From positions 112,864-176,863 of the forward strand of contig NW_025064895.1 of assembly GCF_019112545.1 (NCBI RefSeq): 64,000 bases of DNA, in the 5' to 3' direction. The translations under genes and the position numbers were made by a program. Positions 12,761 to 25,661 of the stretch are shown here, piece after piece; position 1 is the stretch's first letter, and every line of letters begins with the position of its first letter. The DNA comes from Guyanagaster necrorhizus (lineage: Eukaryota; Basidiomycota; Agaricomycetes; Agaricales; Physalacriaceae). The notes beneath the pieces are model-generated. The model was not told the DNA's origin. It did not search any database and saw nothing but the letters and a program-made list of their open reading frames with translations.

Positions 12761-13940
12761 ATGCTGGTTCCGTCTGCTTTCATTATTCTTGCCGCTGCCC
12801 CCGTTGCCGAGGTTTCTGCCCATGGTTACGTGCCCAGGATAGAAATCGACAATAAGAAGAGCTCATAATGGTCGTTCATCTGACTCTGGATAACGTTGCC
12901 TCGCTTTCAGATGTTTAGATTCTAGTTTAGGATGTGACGTCGAGTCCATCATTGTTGATACGCCATTGCTCATATTGGCCCTTCGACAGACCCATATCAA
13001 TCGCCTCAAGTACGCATACTTTGTCTGCTTCGCGAAATCTGTGAGTGTAGCAGTTCCTTACCATAAGCAATGGGAACAAATCTCCTTCTAGATTGACTGG
13101 TGGAGACAACGGTAGGACCTCTTACATTTAGTTCCACCTTCTCTAAATAGCCCGGATCCTGTTATAGAATATATGGCCAAATGGCCGGATGGAGGATGTT
13201 CAAAGCTCTTTGCCGATACGACCGATTCAGACGCTCCTTGGTTCAAGGTTTGATTTTGTTTGCATCAGTCCAGCTTCACGCATTTGTTCATATGTCGTCT
13301 TTACGGAAGATTCAACAAAGCGCCTTTGATCTCGCCACCTCCACTTGGGCCTCGGACATTCTGGCCAAAAACAATGCCAGTTATGACGTTACTATGCTAA
13401 AGATGAACCGTTTATTCAGCTGCGCTATCGTCAACAAATGACCAGTTTTGTAGGATATCGCCTCTGGATACTACGTAAGTTGGAACATGTTACTGGGCCA
13501 ATGCTCAGATGCTCATTTGCCAGAGGGCAGTGTGCGGTTCTACCCAGCTAGCTAGTCATTCACACTGAAAATCATCTGACTACATATGGTCTAGTGTGCG
13601 TGCAACTTGAAGGTAATTGAATAACCCTCCTTGTCAAAAACTTTAATCTGACCGACAATACAAAGGTGACTGGTGGAGGAGATATGAAGCCATTCGGGTT
13701 TGTCCTTTCCGGCTATAATGTGGACTTTTGATATCCGTTGCCCGACCCGCAGTTTACTCATACGGGCCAATGGGCATCCAGTCTACAGATGCGGGCATCT
13801 TGTTTAACGTCTACCTTGGCGACGAAAGTAATGCGGTAAAGGGGAACATCTCTCATCTGTTATGTTCTGATTGATGTATTTGCTCTAGGCCTACGTTCCT
13901 CCAGGTGGAGATGTTTACCCTGGTCTGAACGATTGAAAGA
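12761..13940 (+). pseudogene. AA9 lytic polysaccharide monooxygenase, apparently broken
   Basis: AA9 enzymes are secreted copper proteins that oxidatively cleave cellulose. The ATG at 12761 begins a good signal peptide (MLVPSAFIILAAAPVAEV) followed by HGYV, matching the N-terminal copper His of AA9. Further blocks match the family in order: GPV-like DPVIEYMAKWPDGGCSK and APWFK (from 13130), then after an intron ATSTWASDILAKNNASYDV, DIASGYYV, RFYPA, NLKVTGGGDMKP and STDAGILFNVY (to about 13840). Problems: an in-frame stop soon after the signal peptide, no recognisable match for about 12870-13110 (where the second copper His should lie), S-W-N where AA9 normally has R-H-E, R in place of the conserved Gln before FYP, and no good donor after FYPA. 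I read this as a decaying gene, although a misjudged splice model could explain part of it. Confidence 0.6.
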
Positions 13941-15983
13941 TGCAGATTTACTTAGATGAGCCCGGTCAAACTTTCGCGGCTAGAACCTGAATTGTTCTCG
14001 TAGCACTTCAAGATCACTGGTCGATCTTACACCAGCGCTGCAAAGAATATCACAGCCCACGACGGTCTTTCAGAACACTCAGTCCATTCCTAGCGCCCTC
14101 GTGCCTAAGCACAGTTCTACTTGCGGTTCTCTGTAGCCAACGATTCCATCACTCCCGTTAAAATTTATCAGGCGCCAGAGAATGGATGCATACAGAATGA
14201 TCACAATATGGATGACCTTTTTGCCAAAGTCCACGCAAGTAGCACTTCAGGAACTAAAGCCAGGGCGTGAAAAACGTAGCGATCTTGCTTCCATAGTTAT
14301 GGCATAACTTGTACGACGTTCACAGGGATCGGAGCGAGAAACTTCGGACTTTGTGATTTCAACTGACTCCTATGTACTCCTCTCAGCTCTGCCAATCCCA
14401 GGATGTATAATCCTGTTACGTAGGAACCACTTGAAAGCCATATTATTATTAGTGGCGGCCAGGCTTGCAGAGTAATTGCGGCAAGGGCCACACTTATGAA
14501 TAAACTCAGGCTCGGTTACGAAAGTGAGCAATTATCCGCAGTATTTCAAAGGGGAAACAGGGGAATAGAGAAAATGGGGTAGCAAGTATGTTTCGGTACC
14601 GAGTCCCACGAAGCGGCGCATCATCGTTTGATCAGCGAAGTTCAGACGCCGCAGCGACAATTTTTTGCCTGCCAGTGTACGCAATTTCAACAACGCTCCG
14701 GACTGATGTATTCAATGAATTATGATCGTGCCATGAACATCTTATCAAGACCGGAAGGAGCACTACTGTTCTAGTGTTGGATCATCTCATAACGTTGCCA
14801 GGGATTTACCCTTCAAGGAAGATCGAAGTAAATTCCGGCTCAAACATCTAGCGTTTGTTGAACAGAAGTCCAGAGTTTCTTTCCGTCTTCTCGCCATTTG
14901 CTAAGCCGTCTCCGTTCCAATGGCCTCGAGTCAGGGTTTGTTTTTGCTTCCATGTTTAAAAAAACTTGAGTTCTAATTCGGCATGAAGACGCCTAGGAAA
15001 TCTTGAGTTTAGAACGTGTTCCCACCTTGGTCTTCTCAGTAATTGTGATGTGTTCTATTTTCAGGATATTAATAGTAGCTGGCCTACAGTTCGCGACTGA
15101 TTGCCATCTGCTCAGCCATGCACGAGTACCAAGTACTGAGTGCTGAAAGTTGTGTCCTGCTGCCTGAAATCCAAGATATCATACAAAATTTCATGTTGGC
15201 CATATAACTGAACGGATGAAGCGAGTTCAAAGGTTCACCGTTCGGAATTTTTAGGGAACTCTGCAAACATGCCTTTCCAGCACTGTCAGGGGTTAATTGC
15301 CACAGACTTCGGACTGTTACGCATTCCGTTGTGAATATATGGGAGAGTGGACCCTGAGCAGAGTGCGGAGGGAATGCAGATAGATTCTTACACGCCGGCT
15401 ACCTGATAGTTTTTTGAGTAATGAAAATGTATCTTCAAAGTGTCATTGATGTTATCACCATGGCTGTCGAATTCTTCTCTTCTTCGAAAGGAGACTTGGA
15501 ATCCGGCGAAGTCCAGTCCGAGTCGGAATAGCAATAACAGGTGATCTGGACTACCTTGATCTCAAGTGCCTGTCCACATTGATATAGAGCTCAAAGTTTT
15601 TGGGATGTCAATCACGGAATGGTTGGTGTCACCACGAACCCTGCAGCATGGTTTGAATGGTCTGTCAGAATATATTAAACTCCTTCAAGGCCTGATTCAA
15701 TGTCGAGTTCGCCATCCATGGCCATTTATCATGGCCGATGCCTCGTTAGGAACGTCGATACTGTATTCTGCGTTGAATCGTCATCGATCTCAACTGTTTA
15801 TCTCAGCTCATCTGCCGGTGTCATTCGACCGCTTCCAGAGTAGAATTCGTTGTGCAAAATATACAGATTGCTATAAAAAGATGTATGAATGTACAGAGTA
15901 CACTATGCAACAGATGATAAGTTACGGGGTATTTAAGGATATATACCTGTAGACGACACATGTCCGCTGAAATAGTACCGACT
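13941..15983. other. Intergenic region, no gene recognised
   Basis: About 2 kb between the AA9 relic and the 3' end of TOR. Short open stretches occur (for example 15566-15952 on the plus strand) but none resembles a known family or has a supported splice structure. Degenerate coding sequence is possible. No repeat was noticed. Confidence 0.45.
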
Positions 15984-18900
15984 CTACCAAAAAGCACACC
16001 TATTAAGTTGGGATTAGCAAAAGTACTTAGTTGATAATCGAGTAACATTTCACTAACCATCCCGAGAAGAGCTGACACAGATTTTCCAAAGATGTAGCCT
16101 GCTTGATCAGCTTATCGACTTGATCAATGGCCGAAAGGGAATCGTCGGGATTGAAATCCCGTCCTAAAGCAAGCGTGAGCATTCTTGCTACGCAGCCAGC
16201 CAGAAAGTCGGACGCTACCTGTCAACTTGTTCTGGACACGATTGTATACAAACAACGCACGCTCATTTCGAACCTCCTGAACACCAAGAAGTCCGTCTAT
16301 ATTGAAAGGGTAAGACGGTTCCATGGAAACTATAGGGAAACCTTACCGTTGAATATGTCATTCTCATCCGCCTTTAGCTTCCTCTTAGGACCTTGAGCAT
16401 AGGCGGTCGTATGTACCAACTGAACGAGTTCGGCGGCACGATCACCGTCGTTTGAAGCGTCTATAACATCAAGAGTATAAGAAATAGCCAAGACGCCGTG
16501 GGTTTAAAAGTTGTGACCTTGTGTCCCTCTGACATCATCCGCTTGCATGAGACGCCAATTTATGAGAGGATCATAGACGAAAGCCTCAAGCACAGCCATT
16601 AAGGAATCCTTGTTGTCGCGCAGAACTTGCATGGCTATTTCGCAAGTGTTTCTGAAGCTCCCCTCGATGCCACTCACCTATTATAAAACGTTATGAAAAA
16701 AAGACAGAGAGGCGAGCGGAAGGGATCGTTACTTGCCTCCATGGCGTGTGTTAGCATTCTAGTCAATCGGAAAGGTACTTTCTCTGGGAACTTCTCACGA
16801 TGCATAGCGACTTCGAAACAGTCACCGAAATCAATGTGGACAACTTTCCCAGTATCTCTTTCGAGCAGCAAGTTCGATGGATGTCGATCCCCAAGACCAA
16901 GAATGTGCCCAGCCATGCAATTGACAGCCAATGAACGGGTGTAGGTGGCTCTCCGTTCCAACCAATGTTCTGAGTCACGACTCTTAAGCCATAGGACTCT
17001 GTAAAGGTCTTGACCCGTCGTGTTTTCCAGCGCGTACTCGAAAACTTCCACTTTCTGGAGAAGCGTGAGATTTTCGTAGTCAGGCGCCATCTATGTCACA
17101 CATTGGTCAAACTCAAAAGAACGTTGAAATCAAAGGATCCAACCTGTAGCATCAACCGATACTCAATGTTCAGAAGGACTTTTCGAGAGTCTCTGTAATC
17201 GCGCACAAGAACGTGGAAAGTGTCGCTGCCTTGGACCCACCCCAACAAGCCAGCATTAGGTGCCAGAGGGATAACCGGGAAACGTTGAATATGTAGACGC
17301 CGCATATAACTGTTGGTGTCCACGGATAACAGTGTGTTAACAAGACTGTACAACTGCATGACTCGTTCGTCTTGTCGAAGATCTTCGTGACCTACGACCG
17401 GCGTCGTTAGTTACGAGTTCATTAGCACTGACGCGCTGCTGTACCTTTCAAAACATACTGGTAATCTCTACCATCTGATCCCCGTAAAGTAAGCCGCCGC
17501 GGCCGTTGTTTGGAAGCAATTACAGGTAACTTGGGAGAGAAACTAGAGATCTTGATGATCTCACGTCCAGACTGGTAAGTACCTGGCCGTAAGTCAGACT
17601 AGGTACCATTAAGAAGAAGAATAGTATAGTATACCTGGCACCACTAGCTCAAGATCACGAACATTCAATAGAATTGGTGAAACATATTGCAAATCGAGAC
17701 TAGTCAATTGAGGAAGCTGTTTCTCAATCTTCTTGAAGACCTGTTCCTCGAGAGGTCACGATGGCGCTCATAATTTTACAAGGGAAACCACCCACGGCAT
17801 AATAGATGTCCCAGGCTTTATCCAAGTCACTGGTATCACCATACTGACGGTACCTTTGACATGCTTCACGCGCTCCCCGCAGATCTTTTCCAAAAGTCTG
17901 AATGAAGGAGATCTCTCTAGCAGTTGTTGGACCGGGCTGCGAACTAATGAGTTAAAAGTAAATACCCTTCGATGCGTGGACGTACTTCTTCCATGAGCTG
18001 GTGCAGCGGTTCTAAGGCGGCGATCATGCCTTCGGGATTTTTTTCTGTGAAATAGATGCGGGAGGCTTCTTCCAGACCCTCATGCCATAGTTCGTTCCAG
18101 AGGATGGCCACGCGTATGATTTCGTGGCTCACAAGTACGGCCTACGAAAACATGAAGGATAACAGTTACCACATGGGAGGCGGCTTACCTGGGCAACGAT
18201 AACAGGATGGCGGTCTTTTAGATGTTCCAAGATGCCCATTGCGCCTTCCGATCGCGCTTTACTTGAGGACTTCGAGGCCACAGTCAAGGGATTGATCATA
18301 GCCTGGGGGTGGTGCCTTCCAATAATGAGAAGGACGTTTTGGATGTGGCGGCGGATCGTAGTATGAGGCGTTTGAATTCTGGCGATGATCTGTGCGAGGA
18401 CCTAAGCTCGCGAAAAGCCAAAAAAAAAAAAACCAGAAATTGCAGACCTGCGGAATCACTTCCAACCAGTTGTCTACTCCAACTTTGGCAAATCCTACCG
18501 CGATGACTTGAGCAACATCGGGGTGACCGCCAAACTTGAACCATAGCGTCAAAATACGTAGTGTATCCTGCAAAGCATCCGTGTTACGCAAAGTGACCGA
18601 CCGGAAAAGACCTAAAATTGATGTTGAGCATGACATGTCCGTCTACAAAAGAAGAATGTCACCTTCTATTGCATTGACAGCGTGCACCGCCAAGGCAGGA
18701 GGTGGTTGGTCAACGAAACGATACTCTGGTCTACCTTCCATGTAAGTGACAACATCCAAGTTAGCCAAGGCCCAGGTGTGCCAAGCTTTGTACCATTCTG
18801 CATCATGGTATGTGGCATTGACATAACAGTTCAGTATTCCCTGCGCATCTCTCTGCAACATGCATTAGGATAAAGGAAAGTAGACCGCCAAAATATACTG

Positions 18901-21900
18901 ACCGAAACCCAGTCGTCACTTGATTTCATTTGCCATTGGCCTTGTTTGAAATAGCAACGTGCTAGTAGTTTGGACAGCTGGCTCTTCCTTTGCTTGGTAA
19001 CCCAAGGATGAGCATGGCCATCATCTGCTTGTAGATCGCGGGCGAGATTGTTGGAAAATTGACGCAGAAAAGCGAGACTGCCTTCTTTGGACCCAGCCGC
19101 CCACAGGAACTTGAGTTGTGCATATACCACATTGGGCGGAACCTTCATGCGTTGATCGCGAGGATTGTGAAGCTGTCGAAAGAAGGTCAGGACAAAGTCG
19201 TTAAGAAGATAATTGTACGTACGTCAGTAGCATGAGGCGCCAGCAGGGCATTGATCATCTTCTCGGCCAGAGCCATACGGTCCTGCTGCCGACATAAGTT
19301 TGCAAACTTGATCCACATTACAGGGTCGTCCTCGGGATTAAGAACCAATGTTCGGACTTGAAGTATTCTTTGCCAGACTTCCACGTCATGTTGACACCCT
19401 TGCAGGCTAACTCATGTTCAGTGACAAGATAACCCAACTCGAGAGAACTTCGACGATTACCGTTTTATCCACGTCTTACGCATAGTTTGTTGTCGTTCAG
19501 GCTGATCGGCATATTGCTTGTAAGCGATGATTTCCTCCAACTCGGAAAGTATTTGAGCGCGAACCATAACACTATGAGAAATCAGTAAACGCGTACCTAC
19601 TTTGCTGGCGACTCACTTGTATGATCGACCATAACCTTCACCAACAAAGGAAGTCAACTCAGGATCCAGAAGATCACGAGCTTTGGCAACATGTAGCAGA
19701 GCTTTCGGGAACTGGTTCTGGTGCACAGACAGGATAGCACGATAGAAGGCACGATCTGTAGAATCAGACTTCATGGTAGTAATATAATCCTCCATGGAGT
19801 CCCATTCATTCAGAGACCATGCAGCGGCAGCAGCTATGGGCGCAATTTCGCGACGGTCTTCTGCGCTTGCATTGGTCCATATCTCGTCAACCTGGGTCGC
19901 CAATTGATCCCAGTCACCCAATGCATGTAGACACTTCATCCGCCCAATTTGAACATCAGCAGAAGAAGGATCCAATTTTGCCTTCTGATCATAGACACTC
20001 AATGCCTCCTGCCACCTTCCTAGCCTTTCATACCATTCCTCTTGTTTGCTAACATCATAATGCTCGTGAGCCATGACCAGCGTCCCCCAAGCAGCGTCAT
20101 GTTGTTGAAGACGAGTATTGATCGAGATGAGCGCTTCGATGGTAGAGGGTGATGCTTCAGAAAAGAATTCGAGCTCCTTGTAGTGAAGAGCTTTTGCGTA
20201 CGCCAAGTTCTTCAGCGCGCACTCTCCAAGAATCTTGTGTTCTATAGGCAATGGTTTTTCTTCATGTTCCATGAATTCTGCAAGTCCGAGTAAACGATGT
20301 ATCAGCTCGGAAGGCGCAGTAGCGGACTTCAAGGCTGTTTCAACCGATCGCACGAGATCCTCCTGTTGGCAAGACCGCTTAGTTCAATCAAAACACGGAC
20401 ATGGAGAAAAACTTGACAAACCTGATATTGATCATAGAGCTCCCCCCAGCACGACAAGAATGCGGGGTTGAACAATTCTTTGGCCAGAGGAGTATGGATG
20501 TCGACAAGACTCATACAGGCACGAAGGGCATGCGACGGAGATTCTTTCATGAGTTCGACGGTGAGGCGGTGGATCCAATCAAGCCAATCGTCCCGGGTGC
20601 TGGTCTGAGAAGTATCCCAAGCCGTTTTCAAATGTTGTTGGTTCACTGTGAGCTTGGCAGCTTCGGCAGCAGGAACAGAGAACTCGGCCGACTTCGCGTT
20701 CTCGATTGAGCTTTGAAACGTGTTAAAATAGACCAGGAAGAATCCAGCAGAAACCCTACAGCAATTCTAGCACCCCAGGTTCCTGAGGCAGCTGTTCGCC
20801 ATTGAGAAGTTTGGTGATTAGGTTCTCGTACTTTACGTGAGGGATGCGATTTCGAACAAGAGCCTAATAGAAACACATGATTTCACACCCTCGGTGACTT
20901 ATAAAGGAATGAAAGACTAACCTTGTTGATAGTGGGGACGAAGATAGCAAAGTCTGAACCCAATTGAATGCAAAGTGAGCACAAGGTGTCCATAACCGCG
21001 AGCCGCAGCTCATTTTGCGAACCTTCCAATACACGAACTAAAGGGAGAATGATCCGCGAGGCGTGGTCGGAGAAATTCACACGCTTTGATAAACCATCGA
21101 TGGTCTGAATGGCTTTCTTGCGAAGAGGCATCGTGCCATCCAGGCGGTCATAAGACTTAACAATCAGAGGGATGATGAGATGGAGGTACTCCTCGATGTT
21201 GGCGCCGAAAGTCTGAAAGGCGTCGAAGATCTTCATCTGTGTATTCGTCCTTTTATCGTTGAGCTCCCCGTCGAATACTTTTAGGACCAGTGGAAGGACA
21301 GAAGGTAGGAAAGGTTTGAACTCGGCATTCAATGCCTTGCTCAATGCCTCGATGAGGGACACAATTGGAAGCTGAAGTGCAACATTCTCCCATATGTCTC
21401 CGATGAGGTTGAAGATGATCTGCATGTAATTTCGTATATGCTGCTTGATGATGCCAACCAAAATTGTCAGCTGCTGCAAGTGGAATTCTTGTAGGCGAGC
21501 AGCAGAATGCTTCGTCACTGTCGCGAATGCAGGAATGATCTGGGGAAAGTTAGTGTCATGGCCATCAGAAATGTTGTTCTTGGGCACACCTGCGGCAAGA
21601 ATGATGCGCATTTCAATCCTTGAGTCTTGAAGATGGACATGACGGCTTCAATGGCTGTATGATGATGTGTACTGAGGGACTGATCCTTCAAAATGGCCAA
21701 CAGTGCGTTGATGACCACATTTTGATAGTAATCGTCGGTTACCATGGTTGGAGTTTGGTTTATGGGGACTTGATTAACCGCAGTGATCAGCGTTTCACTA
21801 GAAGCATCTTCTACCGAACTTCCCTGCTCCTGATCGGCCATCATTAGATAATTGCCGTGAAGGCGTAGGAGAGTGCCTCACCTTCCGTCTGTATGGATCG

Positions 21901-24751
21901 ACTGCTCCAAGGATACCTAGAACTTTCACCACTTCTCGTCGGACAGCCTGCGAGCTTTCTGATTTCAAAATCTTCCCCAGAAGCGGTAGTAATTGTGGGT
22001 AGTCGACAAGCGGATCAATGACATATCCAGTGCTAGAGCAGACTTGTCCAAGAGTGTGAAGAGCCGCATCTCGTTCGATAAGCGACGGATCGGACAGCTT
22101 CTCCGTCAAGACCTCCATGATATCTCCGATATGGTCCATGGTTTCCTCTCCCGCAACGCAGGCAAGCTCGCCCAGGCACATCAAGACATTGGATGCCGCC
22201 GCAGGATTAGGGTCGTTGGCTTTTTTCAACAAGACCACAAGAATGGGTATAGCGTAGGGTTTGATAAGCCGCTGAGTAGCACTGATCAGTAACGAAAGCA
22301 GCCGAGTGCACTCCTCGCGATTGCGACTAGTCAGATGGTCAATCACGAAGGCCATCAAATAATGAAAAATCACTTACATGACAGTCGTGTATTCTAGCTC
22401 AGTCAAGAGCTGAATAAGTGCTTTACGCAGGGAGGGGACAACATAAGCCGGATTGTGCTTCGCGAGTCGCCCAATCAATGAGACCGCAGTTATACGATTC
22501 TCGAACTCCTCATCATTTAAGGCTATGAACAAAGATCGTACGTTTTCTGCCTGAGCTAGATGCTTGTCAAAGCGCTCGTGAAGTGAGGAAAGTACGGTCT
22601 GCCTGATTGACGGATCTGCGGAACGGTCAAGAACTACCAGGAAGACGAAGTTTGAAGAAAACCTGCCTGGGTCAGCTATGCCTACCGTCAACAGTTTGTC
22701 TAAAACGTCGCTGATAATCTCGATGGCGTGGCTACTAGACTGGTAGCAGATAGGATCCCGCACAAAAAGACGACAGCAAGTCAAAGCGGCAGCGCGCCGT
22801 ACGTCCGCGTTATCGTCCTCCAGATACGATAGTGCACACTGTCGAACGAATTCATTCAACAAGTGCCCTAGAAGAGGTTTGATCATGGGAAGGAGACATG
22901 CGGTGCGGAGCTTACCTGTGAAGTCAAAAGAACCGAGTGTTGTGAGAGCTAGTGTGATTGTCTCCGAGCTTTTGTCGTTGGCAGCAGCCTGAATTCATGA
23001 GAACGCCTGTAGGGTAGAAAGCGGATATTGAGCTCACCTGTGCATTTAACTCTCTGTTGACGGTAGAAACCTCATTCCTGGAAAGCGTCGACGGGGCGCC
23101 GAGGGCTTTGTATGGCTGTCCACTAAGAATCATTGACAACAAGTCCAATAGCTTATCTGCAAAAGTATAAGTGACTATGATTGTTCCAAGGATGGGACAC
23201 AGACCCTGTATGGTGCTCAGAAGTGGAGAAATGCAATGCACTATAGCTGTCAACGCTTGACAGAGTGGCTCGCTAAGTCCGGCAGCAAACATGAGGTCGA
23301 GTTGGTCATGGAGCAACTTAGTCAAATGAGGACCCACTGCAATGGCAAGCATACCGATGCATTGGAATATGGGCTCCTCTGATGTCGTGTTCTTTCTCCT
23401 AATTCGAACTTAGAATCTTTACTCCAGCAGGTCAGGTCTGTGACTTGCCCTCTATTCTGTAATCCAACTTTGATGTGCGCCATGATCGAGTCCAAAAAAG
23501 GTTTGATATCACTGCCTATGGCAGTGGCCGTATGTCCGATAGCAATGAACGCTGCGGAATGGTGAGATGACCGAACACCGACAATTCGTGTCTAGGCATA
23601 CCAAATTGTTTTTCATGGGGCTTTTCGAGCTGGGTCAGGAGATGGCTCATGGATTTATGAAGGTAGTTATCCTTGAAAGTTTGCGTATCATAGGCGGCTA
23701 GAGATGGTATCATTGCAATAACTTGTTTGCGAACAAGGCCGTCTCGGTGAGTCCGGAATCGGAGAATTTTCTCCGCCGTATCCATAAAAGTCTCCTTCAT
23801 AAACTGGATGACATTTGTGATTGAGGACACGAACAGAGAATATGAGTAGACGCACCATCCCAGCATGCAGAAGAAGTGCTCTGTACGTCAGTAGAGAGCC
23901 ATGTATAATTTCTGGTTGCTGCATCCTCAGTCCTGCCTGGGCTTCCGTTAAGATTCCGTTCAGATAGGTGTTCCGACTTTGACGCTCCCGCTGCACGACA
24001 ATTTCTAGGCAAGCCGCCAGTAGCTCAGCCGCGCCCTCCCTGACATTGACGCGCTGATCTCGCAAAGCAACGACTATGTTTTCGAACACAAGGCTTATGT
24101 GGGAATGGAAATATCCGGGGCTGTTTCGAGCGAGCTCCTTCAAAATTAAGACGCCAGCATATCGAGGGGATTCCTGCTTCTCCGGTTGCATCAGTTCGAT
24201 TGCAGCAGGAACCTCGTAGTCCATAAATCGGTCCCCAAAGGCAGAACCGCCAATATGTGCTATCTGTCCTAGGGTCTTGGAAGCCACCAACATAAGGTTG
24301 ACGTCTGAGTGGGGAAGAAGATGCTTGACATAGTTGTAGAATCGAAACAAGTTGCGCTTGGACTCGATAGTCTCTCCGCTGGTAATTTCAAGGAGGTGAT
24401 CTGATCACTATGTTAGTTCGCGTCGCAGGAAGGAGTATCGCCAATGACGCGCCTATAGCCAAAAGTCCACCAAAGTTTTCCGTTGTACTCTGGCTATGCA
24501 TAAGGTCGAAAAGCCTTCGATTAATATTATCATCCCACAGTTTCGCAGCAGCATCAGGCGTCATCTCGGCAACAGTCGTAGAAACCTGGATATGATCATG
24601 AGCCGCCAAAAAGGTCGGGAATAACAGAGAAATTCACATATCGACACAAGTTGACAGATGACTCCAGTCGTACTTCATGGCTCTTGTTTTTAAGTCCTTG
24701 GAAAATCTGCGACAAGGCATCGGACTGCGCCGACTGTACAGTGGATGTCAT
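15984..24751 (-). CDS. TOR: TOR serine/threonine kinase (PI3K-related kinase)
   Basis: TOR integrates nutrient signals to control translation, growth and autophagy through the TORC1 and TORC2 complexes. The spliced product starts [11 protein letters not shown] at 24751. HEAT-repeat stretches fill about 24700-20640 and the FAT domain about 20640-18150. The FRB domain is at about 18130-17780 ([21 protein letters not shown], split by no gap; the Ser that contacts FKBP12-rapamycin in other TORs is kept in EEASR). The kinase domain is at about 17600-16400, with catalytic [13 protein letters not shown] and DFG motif HIDFGDCFE. The FATC tail is split: ...LCQLFSGW ends at 16059, a 59-nt intron spans 16058-16000, and a 16-nt last exon (15999-15984) adds CAFW and the stop. 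Intron 16736-16678 begins with GC rather than GT. The gene looks intact; I did not fix every one of its many exon borders. Confidence 0.96.
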
Positions 24752-24870
24752 GGCCCGCCAGGATCCAGATCGTAAGAGAGGAAGATATATACGGTATTGT
24801 CGATGTATTGTCGTGTGTACGTTCTTGGGTTTAGGTGTACCTTCCTAATTGGTAATCTTCAAACATGTGT

Positions 24871-24952
24871 GGCTTGATGGTCTAGTAGTATGATTCCTTG
24901 TTAGGGCTGTACCAATTCGAGGAGGTCCCGGGTTCAATTCCCGGTCAAGCCC
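24871..24952 (+). tRNA. tRNA-Pro (anticodon AGG) with a short intron
   Basis: The acceptor arms GGCTTGA (24871-24877) and TCAAGCC (24945-24951) pair perfectly. The D arm is GGTCTAGTAGTATGA and the T arm is CCGGGTTCAATTCCCGG. The anticodon stem is CCTTG (24896-24900) with CGAGG, including one G-T pair. Between them lie 17 bases starting TTAGG, ten more than a normal 7-base loop, so an intron of about 10 bases sits after the anticodon AGG (24903-24905). The gene is 120 bases upstream of the TOR start, on the opposite strand. The internal A and B boxes of Pol III genes are present. Confidence 0.9.
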
Positions 24953-25661
24953 GGCCACTGGACTTCCTTTTTTTCTTGTTACCCGTAACTTGGACAGCTA
25001 ACTGAGAACTTGGAAGTAACTGTAACCTTGGTTCGAACCTCGTGCTGTGTCACGGGTGAAACTGCTGTTCTGAATCTGCGAATGGTACTTTGGCTTGGTG
25101 TCTATCTGTTCTTATCTTCCTCTTCAAGCGTTGACGGGAACCGTTCGTCCGATGTCCCGGCAGGTTTCAAGATCTACTGTATCATTTCTCAGGATCCGTT
25201 TCCTGAGTGGCAAGGGTCCGGGCGTCAAGCAAGTCCGCTGCGATAAACATCAGTCATCGTGGCAAATGCTTCAGCTCGATGATTGAATCAGCACCGGCGG
25301 TCCGTCGCCTACGGCCGAGAGATTCGGGAAGCTCTCTTTATCAGGCGGCGCACAAATCCAGCCCTTTCAACGAAAAATATATCCTATCGATTCACTGCGC
25401 TTGATAACATGTAGTCTGAGTAAATCTACAGACAAGGCGGATCTTCAACAGCAAGCTATCAAGTTGGCAACCGCTTATTACAGGTCCGAACTTGGCGGCA
25501 GGGGAGGCTGGAGTTGATCGAGGCACTTTTGATCAGAAGCTCTACGTCAGAGATCGCTTAGCGAATTTTACATGTACATACGTTGCATAGCCGGTACACT
25601 CTGTATATAACTATGGCATGCATTATCAGGGTCGTTGCGGCTACTGTTCCTCCGTGCCACC
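24953..25661. other. Intergenic region, no gene recognised
   Basis: About 700 bases between the tRNA and the M20 peptidase gene. A T-rich stretch directly after the tRNA (24966-24978) would serve as its Pol III terminator. The promoter of the peptidase gene should be in the right half. Nothing else was identified. Confidence 0.5.

Noticed and set aside
15566..15952. Plus-strand open frame of 128 codons
   Set aside because: No family resemblance and no start context; it lies next to the TOR 3' end in otherwise gene-free sequence.
18418..18431. A-run of 14 as a poly(A) tail of a retrocopy
   Set aside because: It lies inside an intron of the minus-strand TOR gene, where it reads as a pyrimidine tract before the acceptor.
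25010..25050. tRNA T-loop-like GGTTCGAACC
   Set aside because: No matching acceptor or anticodon stems are found around it.
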